64,000 nucleotides of DNA from Enterovirga aerilata (GTDB lineage Bacteria; Pseudomonadota; Alphaproteobacteria; Rhizobiales; Beijerinckiaceae): positions 868,001 to 932,000 of the forward strand of contig NZ_JABEPP010000002.1 in assembly GCF_013044135.1 (NCBI RefSeq), given 5' to 3'. Made by a program: the position numbers and the translations under genes. Of the stretch, positions 50,925-59,352 are shown one piece after another. The notes under the pieces are model-generated. The model made no database searches and was not told the DNA's origin. It was given only the letters and a program-made list of their open reading frames with translations. Within the stretch, counting starts at the first letter, position 1; each line of letters begins with the position of its first letter.

Positions 50925-51770
50925 TTAGGCTGCGCTCTCCTCCGCGGCCCAGCTCCGCACGCCGCGGGACTGCGCCGGGCCGCGCGCCTCGGTCTCCAGC
51001 CCGTAATGCTCGGCGAGACGCCGCAGCGCGAGCCGGACCACGACCTTCGCGGAGCGGGGCGGCCACCGCCGCTCGCGCTCGATCGTCTCGAGCCCCTTCA
51101 GGAAGCCGCAGAGGTCGAGGAGGAGATCGGCGAAATCCTGGCCGACCGCGGCAAGGGCGTTCCGCACCCGCTGGCGCGCCGCGACGACCGCATCGGCCGC
51201 CGCCGCGGGATCGCGCGGGCCGGCACCGCCCGAGCCGATGGAGCCCTCCCAGCGCGCCGTGATCGAGGGCAGGAGCCCTCCGAAGGTCAGGTCGCGCCGC
51301 AGCCGCTCGCCCGCCTCGTGGCAGGCCGCATCGATCAGCGGCTTTCCGTCGCGATCCCTGCGCCGGCGCAGCCAGTCGAGCGGGCTCTCGGCCGCATTGA
51401 GCGCGACCTTGGCCGGCCCGGTCTCGTCCGTGATCGTGGCCGTCTCGATCTCGGCGTGCTGCTGCTGGAACGCGCTCTCGGCCCGCGGCGCCTCGCCGCG
51501 CCGGAGATGCCGGCGGCCCGTCTCCGAGATCACCACCGCCCGCCCCGCCTCCCCTCGGGTCACGAGGTCGTGCGCCTGCAGCTCGCGGCAGACCTTCTCC
51601 TCCACGCATCCGCGTCCGATCGAGATGCCGTGCCGCGCGCCGCGCAGGATCAGCATCCCCTCGCGCGACGGATCGGGGATCGCGCTCGCTCCCGGCTCGG
51701 CGAGCGCGGCGAGCAGGCGACGGGCCGCCTTCGACAGGGTCGCGGAATTGGACACGGCATTTATGTTCAT
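50925..51770 (-). CDS. DUF6456 protein with helix-turn-helix-like part
   Basis: 281 residues from the ATG at 51770, which follows AAGGAAC. The N-terminal part (TLSKAARRLLAALAEPGASA, CRELQAHDLVTRGE, GRRHLRRGEA) looks like a winged helix; the C-terminal DUF6456 domain has ESPLDWLRRRRDRDGKPLID, AGERLRRDLTFGGLLPSITA and DLCGFLKGLETIERERRWP. It is probably a DNA-binding protein of unknown target. Upstream lies an AT-rich stretch (near 51825 to 51845) that may hold the promoter. Confidence 0.85.
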   Translation of the reverse strand: MNINAVSNSATLSKAARRLLAALAEPGASAIPDPSREGMLILRGARHGISIGRGCVEEKVCRELQAHDLVTRGEAGRAVVISETGRRHLRRGEAPRAESAFQQQHAEIETATITDETGPAKVALNAAESPLDWLRRRRDRDGKPLIDAACHEAGERLRRDLTFGGLLPSITARWEGSIGSGGAGPRDPAAAADAVVAARQRVRNALAAVGQDFADLLLDLCGFLKGLETIERERRWPPRSAKVVVRLALRRLAEHYGLETEARGPAQSRGVRSWAAEESAA

Positions 51771-51944
51771 GATACGTTCCTTGAGCGGCTTGGGCGTGAG
51801 ACCTCGGTCACGGCGCCCATTTAATAAGTATTTTTTCCTATATTCTGTCAAGAGGCGCCGGCCGTTCCGTTGCTAACGGCTCCGCTCGCCCCTATGCGCT
51901 GGGCCGTGAAGCGGCCGTCCCGCCGCCCGCCTGGAGTTCCCGCC

Positions 51945-54053
51945 GTGGCCGACGCGTCCTGGACCGCGCCCTTCCCCGACCTCGCCCCGCCGCTCGCTGA
52001 GAGGTGGCCGCACCGCTTCGAGCTCTTCGGGCAGGAGATCCAGGACGACTATGCCTGGCTCAAGGCCGAGAACTGGCGCGAGGTCCTGAAGGACGGCAGC
52101 GCCCTCCCGCTCGCCATCCGGGAGCATCTGGAGCGCGAGAACGCCTACACGGACGCGATGCTCGCCGATCTCGGGCCGCTGCGGGAGAGGCTCGTCCGCG
52201 AGATGCGCGGCCGCATCAAGGAGGACGACGACACCGTCCCGCAGCCGGACGGGCCCTACGCCTATTTCACCCGCTACCGCGAGGGCGGCCAGCACCCGCT
52301 CATCTGCCGCGAGCCACGCGAGGGCGGCGAGGCCGAGATCCTGCTCGACGGCGACAAGGAGGGCGAGGACCTCGCCTATTTCGACCTCCAGGACGCGGTC
52401 CATTCACCGGATCACCGGCTGCTCGCCTGGAGCGCGGACGTCGCCGGATCGGAGCTCTACACGATCCGCGTCCGCGACCTCGGGACGGGCGAGGACCTCG
52501 CCGACGAGGTCAGGCGGACCTCCGGCGAGGTGATCTGGTGCCTGGATTCGCGGACCTTCTACTACGTCGAGGTCGACGAGAATCACCGGCCCGCGCGCGT
52601 CCGCCGCCACCGCCTCGGCAGGCCGCAATCCGAAGACGAGCTGATCTACGAGGAGACGGAGGTCGGCTGGTTCATCGATATCGACCAGACCACGTCCGGC
52701 GCCTTCGTGGTCGTCAGCATCAGCGACCACGAGACCTCCGAGGTGTGGCTTCTGGACCGGGCGGACCCGGAGGCGGAGCGCCGCCTCGTCGCCGCCCGCA
52801 CCCCGCTCGTCATCTACGACGTCGAGCATCACGGGCTCGACCTGATCATCCGCACCAACGCCGACGGCGCCGAGGACTTCAAGCTCGTCGTCGCACCCCT
52901 CGCCGATCCGCGGCGCGAGAACTGGCGCGATCTCGTGCCCTACCGGCAGGGCGTCATGGTGCTCTACCAGGTGGCGCTCGCCCGCCACCTCGTCCGGCTG
53001 GAGAGGCAGGACGCGAACCCTCGCATCGTCGTGCGCGAGATGTGGACGGGCGCCGAGCACGCCATCGCCTTCCCCGAGGAGGCCTATTCGCTCGGGCTCG
53101 ATGCCGGCTACGAGTTCGACACGGACACGATCCGGTTCGGCTACTCGTCGATGACGACGCCGAACGAGACCTACGACTACAACCTGCGCACCCGCGAGCG
53201 CGTGCTGCGCAAGCGCCAGGAGATCCCGAGCGGCTTCGATTCGGCCCTCTACGTCACGCGCCGGCTCTTCGGCACGGCGGAGGATGGCGAGACCGTGCCG
53301 ATCTCCCTGGTCCACCGGCGCGACCTGAAGCTCGACGGGACCGCGCCCTGCCTCCTCTACGGCTACGGCTCCTACGGCTCCTCCGTATCGGCCTCGTTCC
53401 GGACGAACCTCCTGTCGCTGGTCGACCGGGGCTTCGTCTATGCGATCGCCCATGTCCGGGGCGGCACGGAGAAGGGCTGGCGCTGGTACCTCGACGGAAA
53501 GCGCGAGAAGAAGACCAACACCTTCAAGGACTTCGTCGCCAGCGCCGAGGCGCTCGTCGCGGCCGGCTATACGGGCCGCAAGCGCCTGGTCGCGCTCGGC
53601 GGCTCGGCCGGAGGCATGCTGATGGGCGCGGTCGCGAACATGGCGGGCGACCTCTTCGCCGGCATCGTCGCGGAGGTGCCCTTCGTCGACGTGCTCAACA
53701 CGATGCTCGACGGCGACCTGCCGCTCACGCCGCCCGAATGGCCGGAATGGGGCAATCCCCGCCAGGACGAGGCCGCCTTCCGGACGATCCTGCCCTACTC
53801 GCCCTACGACAATGTCCGGCCGCAGCCCTATCCGGCGATCCTGGCGCTCGGCGGACTGACCGATCCGCGCGTGACCTACTGGGAGCCCGCCAAATGGGTC
53901 GCCAAGCTCCGCGCGACCATGACGGATGGCGGGCCGGTCCTGCTGCGCATCAACATGGATGCCGGCCACGGCGGAGCCGCCGGCCGCTTCGACCGGCTGG
54001 AGGAGGTGGCGCTGATCTACGCCTTCGCGCTCAAGGCGGTCGGCTTGGCCTGA
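51945..54053 (+). CDS. Oligopeptidase B (S9 family)
   Basis: 702 residues from the GTG at 51945, which has GGAG 8 bases before it; an ATG at 51894 has no such site. A seven-blade propeller (ENAYTDAMLADL, DAVHSPDHRLLAWSADVAGS, NETYDYNLRTRERVLRKRQE) is followed by a hydrolase domain with the catalytic Ser in GGSAGGMLMG, the Asp in GLTDPRVTYWEPAKW and the His in MDAGHGGAAGRF. It cuts after basic residues in short peptides in the cytoplasm. The last 37 bases overlap the convergent gene. Confidence 0.94.
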   Translation: MADASWTAPFPDLAPPLAERWPHRFELFGQEIQDDYAWLKAENWREVLKDGSALPLAIREHLERENAYTDAMLADLGPLRERLVREMRGRIKEDDDTVPQPDGPYAYFTRYREGGQHPLICREPREGGEAEILLDGDKEGEDLAYFDLQDAVHSPDHRLLAWSADVAGSELYTIRVRDLGTGEDLADEVRRTSGEVIWCLDSRTFYYVEVDENHRPARVRRHRLGRPQSEDELIYEETEVGWFIDIDQTTSGAFVVVSISDHETSEVWLLDRADPEAERRLVAARTPLVIYDVEHHGLDLIIRTNADGAEDFKLVVAPLADPRRENWRDLVPYRQGVMVLYQVALARHLVRLERQDANPRIVVREMWTGAEHAIAFPEEAYSLGLDAGYEFDTDTIRFGYSSMTTPNETYDYNLRTRERVLRKRQEIPSGFDSALYVTRRLFGTAEDGETVPISLVHRRDLKLDGTAPCLLYGYGSYGSSVSASFRTNLLSLVDRGFVYAIAHVRGGTEKGWRWYLDGKREKKTNTFKDFVASAEALVAAGYTGRKRLVALGGSAGGMLMGAVANMAGDLFAGIVAEVPFVDVLNTMLDGDLPLTPPEWPEWGNPRQDEAAFRTILPYSPYDNVRPQPYPAILALGGLTDPRVTYWEPAKWVAKLRATMTDGGPVLLRINMDAGHGGAAGRFDRLEEVALIYAFALKAVGLA

Positions 54054-54625
54054 GCCGGCGCCGAGGAAGCCGGGATCTTCCCCGGCTCGTCCGGCGCGCC
54101 GGCCCGCATCGTGCCGGTCATCATGAAGGCCTTGAACTCGTCCATGGAGGCGAAACGGTGCTCGCCGGAGGGCGTCTCGGCCCGGATCGAGCCGTCCGCA
54201 TACATCACGTAGGAATTTCCGCCCGCCTGGTAGGTGCCGACGATCGCGGCGGATCGCGGCGCTCCGCCCGGGGCCAGCCCCTCGCCTGAAGCAGCCGCGC
54301 CTGCGGGCTCGCTTTCCTTGTCCTGCACCTGCGGAGCGGCGGCGGGCTCGGGCTGCGGCGCAACGCTCGCCGGCTCCGCCTCGAGCGTCACCGGACGGAA
54401 GGTCCCGAAGGTGCCGGCGAGCCGCTTGGTCGCCCTCTCGATCCGCTTCAGCCGCCGGAGCGCGGCCGCGAGCCCGAGCAGGAGCGCGCCGGCCGAGAAG
54501 CTGACCGTCCCCGAGACGACCATCGTCCAGCCGCGCTCGATGCCCACGAAGAGCGAGCCGGAATAGATGGCGGCGAGGCCGGAGACCATCATGGCGATGC
54601 CCAGCAGGGCCAGGAACACGCTCAT
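54017..54625 (-). CDS. Membrane protein with variable linker, unrecognised
   Basis: 202 residues from the ATG at 54625. Two membrane helices (SVFLALLGIAMMVSGLAAIY, GTVSFSAGALLLGLAAAL) are followed by a basic stretch, a Pro/Ala linker and a small beta unit (YVMYADGSIRAETPSGEHRF, SMDEFKAFM). The last part resembles repeats found in other uncharacterised proteins of this order. Its end overlaps the oligopeptidase end by 37 bases on the opposite strand. Confidence 0.7.
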   Translation of the reverse strand: MSVFLALLGIAMMVSGLAAIYSGSLFVGIERGWTMVVSGTVSFSAGALLLGLAAALRRLKRIERATKRLAGTFGTFRPVTLEAEPASVAPQPEPAAAPQVQDKESEPAGAAASGEGLAPGGAPRSAAIVGTYQAGGNSYVMYADGSIRAETPSGEHRFASMDEFKAFMMTGTMRAGAPDEPGKIPASSAPAQAKPTALSAKA

Positions 54626-54784
54626 CTCACGCTCGCGCCACGCTCGCCGAACGGCGAGGCGCCGACGGTCTCCACCTCGTTGCCGGATCAAGCTTGACGT
54701 TTCGCCGTTGCCGCGCGCCGCCTGCGGTCATAGATGCCCTCGCGAAGGTCCGGCCGAACCCTTCCGGACCCGAGGAGATCCAAG

Positions 54785-55384
54785 ATGACGTTCAGCTTGC
54801 CCGATCTGCCCTACGCGTATGACGCGCTCCAGCCGTACATGTCCAAGGAGACCCTCGAGTTCCACCACGACAAGCACCACAAGGCCTATGTCGACACCGG
54901 GAACAACCTCCTGAAGGGCTCCGAGCTGGAAGGGAAGAGCGTGGAGGAGGTTGTCAAAGGGAGCTACGGCAAGAATCAGGCGCTCTTCAACAATGCCGGC
55001 CAGCACTACAACCACATCCATTTCTGGCAGTGGATGAAGCCGAACGGCGGCGGCGCGATCCCCGGCGCGCTCGAGAAGCGCATCAACGACGAGCTCGGCG
55101 GCGTCGAGAAGTTCAAGGCCGACTTCATCCAGGCGGGCGTCACGCAGTTCGGCTCCGGCTGGGCCTGGCTCGCGGTGAAGAACGGCAAGCTCGAGATCAT
55201 GAAGACGCCGAACGGCGAGAACCCGCTCGTGCACGGCGCGCACCCGATCCTCGGCGTCGACGTGTGGGAGCACTCCTACTACATCGATTACCGCAACCGC
55301 CGGCCCGACTATCTGAAGGCCTTCATCGAGAACCTGGTGAACTGGGAGCATGTCGAGGAGATGCTCTCCAAGGCGCCCGCGTAA
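54785..55384 (+). CDS. sodB: Iron/manganese superoxide dismutase
   Basis: 199 residues from the ATG at 54785, with AGGAGATC before it. All four metal ligands are visible: His in LEFHHDKHHKAY, His in YNHIHFWQWM, Asp and His in LGVDVWEHSYYIDY. GAGVTQFGSGWAWL-like text is present as AGVTQFGSGWAWLAV. The His in HIHFWQW and Gln in NNAGQHYNH fit the iron type, but metal cannot be settled from sequence. A strong terminator-like hairpin follows. Confidence 0.97.
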   Translation: MTFSLPDLPYAYDALQPYMSKETLEFHHDKHHKAYVDTGNNLLKGSELEGKSVEEVVKGSYGKNQALFNNAGQHYNHIHFWQWMKPNGGGAIPGALEKRINDELGGVEKFKADFIQAGVTQFGSGWAWLAVKNGKLEIMKTPNGENPLVHGAHPILGVDVWEHSYYIDYRNRRPDYLKAFIENLVNWEHVEEMLSKAPA

Positions 55385-55396
55385 ATCCCGCCCCGA

Positions 55397-55424
55397 GCCC
55401 GCCCCGGTTCAGGCCGGGGCGGGC
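55397..55424. terminator. Bidirectional terminator-like hairpin between sodB and the deacetylase gene
   Basis: A perfect 11-base stem (GCCCGCCCCGG and its complement) with a 6-base loop lies between the two convergent genes; the loop holds the stop codon of the reverse gene. There is no T-run on either side. Confidence 0.6.
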
Positions 55425-56248
55425 ACGAGCTCGATCCGGCGCTCGGCCAGGAGACGCCCGAAAGCGGGCGAGCGGAGATAATCCAGCTCCCGCCGCCGCG
55501 CCTCGACGACCTCGTCCAGCCCCTCGGCCGCGCCGATCTCGCCCGGGTGGCACATCACGAGATGCGCCGGCCCGGCGGCCACCAGACAGGCCGCGAAATC
55601 CCTGTGGAGATCGCGCGCGGGATCGAACGGGCTGAAGCCGGAAAAGCCCCGATTGGTCCGGAAGCCGGCCATGCCTGCCTGGGCGCCGAAGCCGCGCGAC
55701 AGGGCCGCCACAAGCAGCGCCTTCGGGGCCGCCACCCGGCGCCGGATGATGGCGGACGGCCGGTCCGCCGGATCCCGCAGCCAGAGCCGGCCGGCGAGGC
55801 CGCGCGCCGCGAGCACCCCGAGAACCGCCTGCCTGATCCCGGGCAGCGCGTGGACGTGCTGATGGCCGTCGACGAAATCCGGCTCGCGCCCGGTCGCCTG
55901 CCGGAAGGCATCGAGCTGCCGCCCGATCTCGTCGGCGACCTCGCCGAGCGGCAGGCGCCCGCTCAAGGAGCCCTCGACGACGGCGCGGAGCCCTGGAAGC
56001 CGGCCGCCCGGAGCGAGCTGCGGCATGGCCCCGAGCGGCCCACCCCAGGTCAGCGTGAGGTGCAGGCCGGTCCCGATCCGGCCGGCCAAGGGGTCGAGCC
56101 GCTTCGCGAGTTCGGGCCAGCCCGGCGCATTGGTCATCGCGCTCGTCGCCGAGATGCGGCCCATCTGCGCGAGCGCCAGGATGCCGCGGCTCACGCCCTC
56201 GTTCATGGCGTAGTCATCGGCGCACAGAACAATCGTCCGGACTGCCAT
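55409..56248 (-). CDS. YdjC/HpnK-type polysaccharide or hopanoid deacetylase
   Basis: 279 residues from the ATG at 56248. It has the metal-site blocks of the YdjC family: IVLCADDYAMNEGVSRGI, GTGLHLTLTWG, FVDGHQHVHALPG and AHLVMCHPGEI. HpnK of hopanoid loci and ChbG of chitobiose loci are both of this family; the neighbour here, a lipid-linked sugar transferase, is more like the hopanoid or envelope-glycan setting. It is divergent from that gene, with 70 bases between the starts. Confidence 0.88.
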   Translation of the reverse strand: MAVRTIVLCADDYAMNEGVSRGILALAQMGRISATSAMTNAPGWPELAKRLDPLAGRIGTGLHLTLTWGGPLGAMPQLAPGGRLPGLRAVVEGSLSGRLPLGEVADEIGRQLDAFRQATGREPDFVDGHQHVHALPGIRQAVLGVLAARGLAGRLWLRDPADRPSAIIRRRVAAPKALLVAALSRGFGAQAGMAGFRTNRGFSGFSPFDPARDLHRDFAACLVAAGPAHLVMCHPGEIGAAEGLDEVVEARRRELDYLRSPAFGRLLAERRIELVPAPA

Positions 56249-56318
56249 CCCGGTCACACCCCCAAGGCCGATCGCCCGCGAGAGGCACGCGCGGCCGAAC
56301 GCATACAGCCTGACCCCC

Positions 56319-57308
56319 ATGAACGAGCCCAGAACCGACCCCGAGATCAGCGTGGTCGTCCCGATCTTCCGCGAGGCGGAGAGCGTCGGACCGCTCTGCC
56401 GCCGTCTCGTCCCGGTCCTGGAGCGCGTCGCGAGCTCGTTCGAGATCCTCTTCGTCGACGACGGCTCGACGGACGACACGCTGCTCGCCATCCGGGCCGA
56501 GAACGCGCGAGACCCGCGCATCAAGGCGGTCTCGTTCAGCCGCAATTTCGGCAAGGAGATCGCCATCGCGGCCGGGCTCGACCATGCGCGCGGCAGGGCC
56601 GTCGTCATCATGGATGCCGACCTGCAGCACCCGCCCGAGACGATCGAGGCCTTCGTGGCCAAGTGGCGCGAAGGCTATGTCATGGTCTACGGCCAGCGCA
56701 CGGACCGGGCCGGCGAGAGCCCGGTGAAGCGCGGCTTCACGCAGGCCTTCTACCGCCTCTTCGCGCGGTTCGGCGAGACCGAGCTGCCTGAGGGCGCGGG
56801 CGATTTCCGGCTCATCGACCGCAAGGGCGTCGAGGTCCTGCGCAGCCTCGGCGAGCGGGCCCGCTTCTCCAAGGGCCTCTATGCCTGGATCGGCTTCCCG
56901 TCGGTCGGCGTGCCCTTCGTCGTGGAGGAGCGCCAGTTCGGGACGACCAAGTGGAGCTTCCGCAAGCTCTTCCGCTTCGCCTTCGACGGCATCACGTCCT
57001 TCTCGACCGTGCCGCTGCGGGTCTGGACCTATCTGGGCGGGCTGATCTCGCTCCTGTCCATCGCGGCCGCCATCTATTTCGCCGTCCGGACGCTGCTCTT
57101 CGGCTCCGACGTTCCGGGCTATCCGTCCCTCATCGTGTCGGTGACGTTCTTCTCCGGCATCCAGCTCATGTCGCTCGGGATGATCGGCGAATATGTCGGG
57201 CGCATCTTCGCCGAGGTGAAGCGCCGGCCGCTCTATGTCGTGGCCGATACGGTCGGCGGGTCCGGCGAAGCTTCCCCGGTCGCCGAGGCGCGGCTCGCCG
57301 CCATATAG
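56319..57308 (+). CDS. GT2 glycosyltransferase of the polyprenyl-phosphate type with two membrane helices
   Basis: 329 residues. The GT-A fold shows ISVVVPIFREAESVGPL, ILFVDDGSTDDT, VIMDADLQHPPETIEAF and QFGTTKWSFRKLF. Two helices at the C-terminus (TYLGGLISLLSIAAAIYFAV, YPSLIVSVTFFSGIQL) end in GEYVGRIFAEVKRRPLYVV, the layout of GtrB-like and ArnC-like enzymes that load a sugar onto undecaprenyl phosphate. The sugar cannot be told. The deacetylase next to it may act on the same lipid-linked sugar. Confidence 0.9.
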   Translation: MNEPRTDPEISVVVPIFREAESVGPLCRRLVPVLERVASSFEILFVDDGSTDDTLLAIRAENARDPRIKAVSFSRNFGKEIAIAAGLDHARGRAVVIMDADLQHPPETIEAFVAKWREGYVMVYGQRTDRAGESPVKRGFTQAFYRLFARFGETELPEGAGDFRLIDRKGVEVLRSLGERARFSKGLYAWIGFPSVGVPFVVEERQFGTTKWSFRKLFRFAFDGITSFSTVPLRVWTYLGGLISLLSIAAAIYFAVRTLLFGSDVPGYPSLIVSVTFFSGIQLMSLGMIGEYVGRIFAEVKRRPLYVVADTVGGSGEASPVAEARLAAI

Positions 57309-57440
57309 GCCGGCCCGGGACGGTCGGACGGCAGGCATCCGGGGCGCCGGCCGGAAACCGCCCGCGGCGCCATGCGTTTGCCGCCGGAGGCCGGGGCGCC
57401 GCCCCGCCGAAACTCCAGCACAGCCAACCGGAGGAAGACG

Positions 57441-57677
57441 ATGGCGGATCTTACCCGTGACGACGTCGTGAAGGTCCTCAGGCCGGCCGAGGACACCGTC
57501 GTGGCGCGCATCCTCGCGACCGGAGCCTCGCAGGAGGAATTCGCCAAGGCGTGGGCCTGGATGCAGAACGACGAGGCGCTGATGAATGCCGGCCAGGAGC
57601 TTCCGTCGGGCCGCGTGCGCGAGATCATCGGCATCCTGCAGGCCGTGGAGGACGACGCGCCCGCCGTCACCGACTGA
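57441..57677 (+). CDS. Small helical protein, function unknown
   Basis: 78 residues from the ATG at 57441, which has GGAGGAAG 4 bases before it, one of the best ribosome sites in the window. The sequence is helical and acidic (ADLTRDDVVKVLRPAEDTVV, ARILATGASQEEFAKAWAWM). The strong site and family-like form suggest an abundant conserved protein, but I recognise no domain. It lies 132 bases after the glycosyltransferase. Confidence 0.75.
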   Translation: MADLTRDDVVKVLRPAEDTVVARILATGASQEEFAKAWAWMQNDEALMNAGQELPSGRVREIIGILQAVEDDAPAVTD

Positions 57678-57692
57678 GGCGCCGGACCGGAA

Positions 57693-58415
57693 TCAGATCG
57701 TCAGGAGGGCGTAGGGGCAGCCGGTCGGCTTCTCGATGTGCTGCGCGACGTTGTAGACGGGAACGCCGCCCGGCGTCCTGCCCTCGTAGGCGCCCCGGTG
57801 GGCATGGCCGTGCACGACCGCCCTGACGGGGAAGCGGTCGATCGTCTCGGCGAGGCGGGAGGAGCCCAGGAAGGGGAAGATCTCCAGCGGCTCGCCCGCG
57901 ATCGTCTCGGCGATCGGCGCGTAGTGAAGGACGACGACCGCCCGCTCGGTGCGCACCTGCCGCATGGCGTTCTCGAGCCGCATCGCCTCGCTGACGCTCT
58001 CGGCGACCATCGCCTTGATCGCCGGCTCGCCGAAGGAGCCGAGCATCGCGCGTCCGAACCCGCCGACGAAGCCTTTCACGCCGACGAAGCCGACGCCGTC
58101 GACCTCCGTCCATTGACCGTCGAGAAGCCGGACGCCCGCCTGCCGGAGGATCCTGCTCACCTCCTCGACGGCCCCGCACTCGTAGTCGTGATTGCCGAGC
58201 ACGGCCACGACCGGGACCGTGCAGGCCCGCAGGTCTTCCGCGAGCAGTTCGGCCTCCGCCGGCTTGCCGAGATCCGTCAGGTCGCCCGCGATGACGAGCA
58301 CGTCGGCGGCGCGCGAGATCTCGCCGAAGAGCGCCTTGTAGCTGGTCGTCCCGTCCGCCTTCACATGCAGGTCGCCGATCGCCGCAACCTTGAGCGCGCC
58401 GGCCTCCTCAGCCAT
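57693..58415 (-). CDS. Metallophosphoesterase
   Basis: 240 residues with the full set of motifs: GDLHVKADG (DxH), VIAGDLTDLG (GDxxD), VLGNHDYECG (GNHD), VLHYAPIAET and AVVHGHAHRGAY (GHxH). It is a calcineurin-like phosphoesterase of the small bacterial type; the substrate is unknown. It is upstream of the nucleotidyltransferase-like gene on the same strand with 23 bases between the stop of that gene and its start. Confidence 0.92.
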   Translation of the reverse strand: MAEEAGALKVAAIGDLHVKADGTTSYKALFGEISRAADVLVIAGDLTDLGKPAEAELLAEDLRACTVPVVAVLGNHDYECGAVEEVSRILRQAGVRLLDGQWTEVDGVGFVGVKGFVGGFGRAMLGSFGEPAIKAMVAESVSEAMRLENAMRQVRTERAVVVLHYAPIAETIAGEPLEIFPFLGSSRLAETIDRFPVRAVVHGHAHRGAYEGRTPGGVPVYNVAQHIEKPTGCPYALLTI

Positions 58416-58438
58416 GGCCGCCCCTCGCCCGCACGGCG

Positions 58439-59266
58439 TCAGTCATTGCGCCATTCTCCTTCGCCGCCAACATCGGCGTAGCCCCACTCCTTCACGTCGA
58501 TCTCGTAATCGACGCGCGAATACATCCGGCCGCGGCAGACCTTCATCTGCGGCGCCGGCAGCTGCCGCTGCTTCTCGAGGCGGTCCAGCAGCTCGTCCAG
58601 CAGCCAGACGGGGACGAAGTCGCGCTCGGCCGGGTAGATCCAGCGGAAGTTCAGGAGGTGGACGAGCAGCACCTCCCAGTGCAGCTCCATGTAGCCGAGC
58701 AGGCGGTGCCAATCGATGCGCTCGTGCGCGCGGAGGATGAGGTGGGCGACGTCCGCCCCGTCGTAGCGGTGCCGGAGCTGGATGAAGCATTTCGACCAGA
58801 TGAGCTCGGTCGGGCCGATGATGCGCACCGGAATCCCGAAGAGCTCGATCTCGCAGGAATGTTCCAGCCACGCATCCCCCACCGGCATGGTGCCATTCGA
58901 GGACGCGAAGATGACGTCGAAGAAGTGCCGGCCCTTGAACACCTTGCCGAGCCAGCGCTCGTCCTCGATCTCGACCGCGTAGCCGCGCGCCTTGAAATGG
59001 GCGAGGATGCGCGGGTAGTCGCCCGCCTTGCAGAAGACGTCGAGGTCCTTGGTCTCGCGGCTGATCCCCGTATAGGCGCTGACCGCATAGGTCCCGGCGA
59101 GCAGGTAGGGGATGCCGAGCTCCGACAGCTCCCGAATCGCCTCGATATAGAAGGGCTCCGCTTCCGGATTCTTGAGGATGGGCGAGGCCTTGGCCTCGAA
59201 GGCGGCCGCCGCGAGAGCTTCACCACCCATCAGAGGCACCATCCAGGCGTCGGCATAGCCTGCCAT
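58439..59266 (-). CDS. Nucleotidyltransferase-fold protein (AbiEii-like)
   Basis: 275 residues from the ATG at 59266 (a start at 59242 gives 267). The core IPYLLAGTYAVSAYTGISRE and TKDLDVFCKAGDYP is the minimal nucleotidyltransferase site, with the Asp pair in DLDVF; WLGKVFKGRHFFDVIF and ELIWSKCFIQLRHRYDGAD are further blocks. Similar proteins are encoded beside metallophosphoesterases, as here, so the pair may work as a unit. No toxin activity is shown. Confidence 0.8.
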   Translation of the reverse strand: MAGYADAWMVPLMGGEALAAAAFEAKASPILKNPEAEPFYIEAIRELSELGIPYLLAGTYAVSAYTGISRETKDLDVFCKAGDYPRILAHFKARGYAVEIEDERWLGKVFKGRHFFDVIFASSNGTMPVGDAWLEHSCEIELFGIPVRIIGPTELIWSKCFIQLRHRYDGADVAHLILRAHERIDWHRLLGYMELHWEVLLVHLLNFRWIYPAERDFVPVWLLDELLDRLEKQRQLPAPQMKVCRGRMYSRVDYEIDVKEWGYADVGGEGEWRND

Positions 59267-59352
59267 CAAGCAGGAAGGGCCGGGCCTGGTTCCTTGCGGC
59301 CGGCAGGGGAGCCGCGCTTGACAGCGCATCCGGCTCACCCCACCGCGGCGCG

